The notes beneath the pieces are model-generated. The model was not told where the DNA came from, did not search any database, and saw nothing but the letters and a program-made list of their open reading frames with translations. 53,850 nucleotides of DNA from the NCBI GenBank assembly GCA_002702895.1, contig PACX01000015.1, positions 67,240 to 121,089 on the forward strand, in the 5' to 3' direction. Below, piece by piece: positions 50,489-53,850 of the stretch (position 1 is the first letter of the stretch; each line of letters opens with the position of its first letter). Position numbers and translations under genes: made by a program. The stretch is from Flavobacteriaceae bacterium (GTDB lineage: Bacteria; Bacteroidota; Bacteroidia; Flavobacteriales; Flavobacteriaceae).

Positions 50489-52681
50489 TTAGTCTTTCAT
50501 TGTTATCCTTAAAACAGAGCAGGCAGCACCTTCTGTAAACTTGTCTCTGCCAGAGCCTAAAAGAATATTAATCCAGCTGTCCTGTTCGGGAGCCCCCAAA
50601 ATTAACAAATCATACTCAGCCGAAAGTTTGGATATTGAAACCAAAGGGTTTTCGCTTTGTAGAACCATTAAATCTGACTTTGTTTTTAAGCTTGACAACA
50701 AGCTGGAGGATTTTTTTTCCATCCTTTTTGCGGCAGCTTTTGAGAAAGAAGGCGTTACGATATGTAGCAGCGTTAAAGAAGCGTTGTAAAAACGACAAAC
50801 CCTTTCAGCAACAGCAAGAAAATTTTTGTCCTTTCTTCCAGGCCTAAGAGCAATCAACACCTTGCCAATATTTTTCACCCCATTATCTTTAAACAAAGCA
50901 AAATTTGAATTTACATGGGCAAGAAGCCACCCTATAGGGTTTCGCACGAGAAGGCCGCTGTGCGCTCTTCCGTCCCAGCCCATTACGAGCCAGTCACAGT
51001 TTGTCTGACCGCTTAAGTCCGCTACGGTATTAGAAATTTCGTGAGTTACAACAGACTCAAAATCAATGCTCAACCCTTGTCTTTTAGAAAGTCTTTTTAG
51101 ACGCCTTGCAATAGAAAGAACTTTAGGACTATCTTGATTTAGGGCTTCTAAAAAAGTTTGATTAGGAACCTCTGTTATGTTTACAGCCTGAACAGAACTT
51201 CTTGTGTTAATAGCGCAAGCTATTTCAACAAGCATTTCAGCAGAGTTTTCGTTACCCAACAAAGGAACTATTGTGCCAGCATCAGAGGCAAGCTTTCCAT
51301 CTAAATTTGAAGTCACATCAGAAGAAGAGACAGGCTCAGGGCTAGCCTCCCTTTTATAAAACAAAAACAAAGCGGGCTTGTGGCCATAATTTCTTAAAAC
51401 ACCGGTTCGTGTAGCTCGCTTGCCTATAAACATGTATAACACAGCACCAACAATAGAAATTAACAGAATAGACAATAAAGGCATTAGCCCTAAAAGAAGC
51501 AAAAGAAAAAAGCCGCTAATAATTCCAAAGACTTGAAGAAGAGGATAAAACGGAGACATGTATGTTGGCTTGTACCACTGGGCGGATGTTTCGCGTAGGA
51601 TTATTACACAAAAATTAACAGAAACAAACATCATAACCATAAAAGCACTAGCCAGTTTAGCAATTTTTACAACATCAAGAAAAAGAATAACAAGAGTCAT
51701 TAAAAACCCCGTAATCAAAATAGAAAACACAGGGGTTAAGTATTTTGAATGAATGCTAGAAAACAATTTAGGCATCAACAAGTCTCTTGCCATGGCAAAA
51801 GGGAAACGAGAGGAGGCTAAAACCCCAGAATTAGCACCAGACATAAGTGTTAAAACCCCAATTACAGCTGCAAAATAACCAAAATACTCCCCACCAACAT
51901 TTTTAGCAGCAGTATAAACAGGCCTTATATCAACAGACAAAACATCTTGGTTAACTGTTCCTGCTAAAATAAAAGAAGTGAAAATATAAATAGCAGCTAT
52001 TGAAAAAAGAGAAAGAATCATTGCCAAGGGAAGGTTTTTGTCGGGATTCTTTATTTCACCCGCAATTGCAGCAACTTTTATAACACCTGAGTAAGAAATA
52101 TAAACAAAGGCCACAGCAGAAATTAATCCTATATTTCCGTCAGACATAAAGGGGTCTAAATAATCAGAGTTGACCTTAGGAAACCCAATGAAAAAAAGTG
52201 AAGCAAGACAAGCCAGGCTAATGCTTACCACATAAAGCTGAACCTTTCCAACTTTTTTAACACCAAAAATGTTTAACAAGACAATAATGGAAAGAAAACC
52301 AAGCGCCACGTAAGGAGTTAACCCATCATTAATATTAACCAGAACAGCTAAATAAGCTCCCAGCCCAATTAAAGCGAAAGAGCTTTTCAGCAATAACGAA
52401 AGCCAAAGTCCAATCCCAGAAATAGTCCCAAACAAAGGCCCAAAAGCCCTTTCAATATAAACATAAGTTCCACCAGAAGAGGGCATAGCCGTCGCCAACT
52501 CTGATTTAGACAAAGCCGCAGGTAAAACACAAACAGCACCAAGCAGATATGCTAACCAAACAGAAGAGCCGGTTAAGCCAGAAGCAAATCCTGGAAGCAC
52601 AAAGATTCCACTTCCTAGCATTCCACCAATGCTAATGGCAATTACGTATGGCAAAGAAAGACTGCGTTCAAGTTTTTTCAC
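50489..52681 (-). CDS. APC-family amino-acid permease fused to two universal-stress-protein domains
   Basis: A 730-residue fusion. Residues 1-430 are an APC transporter of about twelve helices, with the opening LPYVIAISIGGMLGSGIFVLPG and the conserved Gly-rich helix one. After a Ser/Asp linker (about 445-468), residues 470-600 and 610-730 each resemble a USP fold. The first has NCDWLVMGWDGRAHSG and the second YDLLILGAPEQDSWINILLG followed by a late SVLRI, the usual ATP-loop region of USPs. The USP parts may sense ATP or stress and gate transport. The start is GTG at 52681. The 84 bases upstream hold nothing clear. Confidence 0.87.
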   Translation of the reverse strand: MKKLERSLSLPYVIAISIGGMLGSGIFVLPGFASGLTGSSVWLAYLLGAVCVLPAALSKSELATAMPSSGGTYVYIERAFGPLFGTISGIGLWLSLLLKSSFALIGLGAYLAVLVNINDGLTPYVALGFLSIIVLLNIFGVKKVGKVQLYVVSISLACLASLFFIGFPKVNSDYLDPFMSDGNIGLISAVAFVYISYSGVIKVAAIAGEIKNPDKNLPLAMILSLFSIAAIYIFTSFILAGTVNQDVLSVDIRPVYTAAKNVGGEYFGYFAAVIGVLTLMSGANSGVLASSRFPFAMARDLLMPKLFSSIHSKYLTPVFSILITGFLMTLVILFLDVVKIAKLASAFMVMMFVSVNFCVIILRETSAQWYKPTYMSPFYPLLQVFGIISGFFLLLLLGLMPLLSILLISIVGAVLYMFIGKRATRTGVLRNYGHKPALFLFYKREASPEPVSSSDVTSNLDGKLASDAGTIVPLLGNENSAEMLVEIACAINTRSSVQAVNITEVPNQTFLEALNQDSPKVLSIARRLKRLSKRQGLSIDFESVVTHEISNTVADLSGQTNCDWLVMGWDGRAHSGLLVRNPIGWLLAHVNSNFALFKDNGVKNIGKVLIALRPGRKDKNFLAVAERVCRFYNASLTLLHIVTPSFSKAAAKRMEKKSSSLLSSLKTKSDLMVLQSENPLVSISKLSAEYDLLILGAPEQDSWINILLGSGRDKFTEGAACSVLRITMKD

Positions 52682-52765
52682 AACATAAAGATAAGAATTG
52701 CTGAACTAAAAAAAGAAGATATGCCTATAGTTTAGCGGGATTTTGTTGTTTGTAGTTTTTGAATA

Positions 52766-53850
52766 TTATTGAAAATAGGCACAGTCATAAACACCCGTTC
52801 TTTCCAATTGTTGTGTAGCAATATCGTAAATGAATTTTTCGACATACCCAATACTTTCTGGGGGTACACCACGTATTTTTTCTGAACATTTTGGCTTAGT
52901 GAATTTTCCATACCTCTTTGCATAATAAGAATTATTGGGAGAGTCTACCACCTGATAAAACTCAATTTTAGAGTTTAATATTTGGTATCCACTATTGTCA
53001 AATCCATCAAAAACTATTTTCTGATTTTGTAAATCAAAAACATAAAACCAATTACCTGGTGGTGCCGACATTCCTCCATAACGAAGAATCATAAAACCCT
53101 GAACTATTCCTCGAAACAGAAATTCGTCCATTTCATCTCCAACTGTAAATTCAACTGATTCATCATCTTTTGAGTATGTTTTTATCTGTTCACCCATAGA
53201 ATCAGGGTATCCAGTAATGTGTCTATAATCAGTTGTTATTATTTTATATGAATTATAATCATAAATTGTACTTTTTCCTTCATTAGATAGCGTATACGAA
53301 TCAGTTCCTGGGAAATTATTTACATCCTTATCCTTCGACTCTTTTTCTATAGCTTTTTTTTCTTCTTCTTTGTCTTTTTCAGGAACATAATTAAGAGTGT
53401 TTCCTCTGCCAATATAGCTCAAGCTTAATAATTCGTTGCTGTATTCAAGTATAGCATATTTTAAAGTATCACTTCTATCAGATGTTATCGCCAGATATTC
53501 AAGTTCAGCACCTATTTCCTTTATGTATCCTCTTGCTATTTTGAATTCATAGACATCTGTTTTTTCACCTTCCCCTGTTTTGTAAAAATGAATCCATTTT
53601 CCGTTTTTAATTTCAATTCCAGCAAGAGAATCAGTTGTACTTATCCAACGCCCGCTTTCAAATTCCGTTTTTTTTGAAATCGTTTTAGAGCTTTCTGATT
53701 CATAATTGAGGAAATATTTTTTCTGAAACTGTAAAACAATATATTTTTTTATAAATCCATCAAAAACATATCCTTCAATATTTTGATCATTATTTTTCCA
53801 CAATATTTTATCTCCTTTTAACTTTGGAGGAGTATGTGTTTTTATTTTTA
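52766..53850 (-). CDS. Unknown protein, truncated by the right edge
   Basis: The frame is open to the window end: codons upstream of the TTG at 53803 continue (KLKGDKILWKNNDQ) with no start or stop, so the 5' end is missing. At least 361 residues are visible. A segment near the N-terminal part has GRWISTTDSLAGIEIKNGKW and later SLSYIGRGNTLNY. That W-rich, Gly-rich pattern looks like a lipocalin-like beta barrel seen in some flavobacterial proteins. A Lys/Glu-rich linker (KDKEEEKKAIEKESKDKD) leads to a C-terminal beta-rich domain. Export is likely but its signal would lie outside. Third-position base use differs from the neighbouring permease gene. Function unknown. Confidence 0.6.
   Translation of the reverse strand, partial: KIKTHTPPKLKGDKILWKNNDQNIEGYVFDGFIKKYIVLQFQKKYFLNYESESSKTISKKTEFESGRWISTTDSLAGIEIKNGKWIHFYKTGEGEKTDVYEFKIARGYIKEIGAELEYLAITSDRSDTLKYAILEYSNELLSLSYIGRGNTLNYVPEKDKEEEKKAIEKESKDKDVNNFPGTDSYTLSNEGKSTIYDYNSYKIITTDYRHITGYPDSMGEQIKTYSKDDESVEFTVGDEMDEFLFRGIVQGFMILRYGGMSAPPGNWFYVFDLQNQKIVFDGFDNSGYQILNSKIEFYQVVDSPNNSYYAKRYGKFTKPKCSEKIRGVPPESIGYVEKFIYDIATQQLERTGVYDCAYFQ

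Overview
The window looks like one continuous chromosomal segment of a low-GC, gene-dense Bacteroidota bacterium, most likely a marine-type flavobacterium. The evidence is the set of families present: PorW/SprE (type IX secretion), DUF4292, DUF4837, DUF4254, DUF5687 and DUF6341 proteins, an UpxY-type antiterminator, an ATP synthase operon without beta and epsilon genes, and repeated TAnnTTTG promoter boxes. Almost every base is coding. No insertion sequence, prophage or CRISPR array was seen.

Layout. 1-1758: divergent pdxA and ribE. 1761-4276: dut, a decayed remnant of a sugar nucleotidyltransferase, a DUF4292 lipoprotein and an EnvC-like protein. 4322-12356: porW, bactofilin, atpZ, then atpB-E-F-H-A-G. 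12437-14606: an ABC transporter. 14688-18971: a PaaE-like reductase, a GT9 glycosyltransferase, DUF4254, DUF6341 and purD. 19168-27113: a compact surface-polysaccharide locus (upxY, wza-like, wzz-like, wecA-like) with two paralogous Kelch-membrane-winged-helix-like proteins. 27116-33563: GH3-like enzyme, M23 peptidase, tatA, DUF4837 lipoprotein, pgk, holB and a DoxX-like protein. 33693-37985: ybeY-mnmG-methyltransferase operon carrying two parS sites, and an AlkB-like hydroxylase. 38033-46176: gltX, an SPFH protein, glnS, folB, tRNA-Cys, a small membrane protein, a LysE-type exporter and rnr. 46177-46584: a very AT-rich gene-free block. 46585-53850: rpiB, an ElaA-like GNAT, rnpA, an M1 peptidase, an MBL-fold hydrolase, an amino-acid permease with USP domains, and a truncated unknown gene.

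Two things stand out. First, base composition changes strand across the block at 46.2-46.6 kb: the + strand is G/T-rich to its left and A/C-rich to its right. With two parS palindromes about 10-12 kb away, and mnmG and rnpA on either side, this is a candidate replication origin. The polarity of the skew is opposite to what is usual for an origin, so a terminus cannot be excluded from sequence alone. Second, the two Kelch proteins flanking wecA have a signal peptide, an extracytoplasmic Kelch-like domain, one membrane helix and a cytoplasmic winged-helix-like tail. That is the layout expected of membrane-bound regulators that sense polysaccharide or its assembly. This is the best candidate here for an undescribed system.

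Start codons were refined where a TAnnTTTG box falls just upstream of an internal start (tatA, ybeY, the DUF5687 permease). Several boxes lie only 4-10 bases before the start codon, suggesting leaderless or near-leaderless transcripts. All family names rest on motif recognition by eye; no database search was run.
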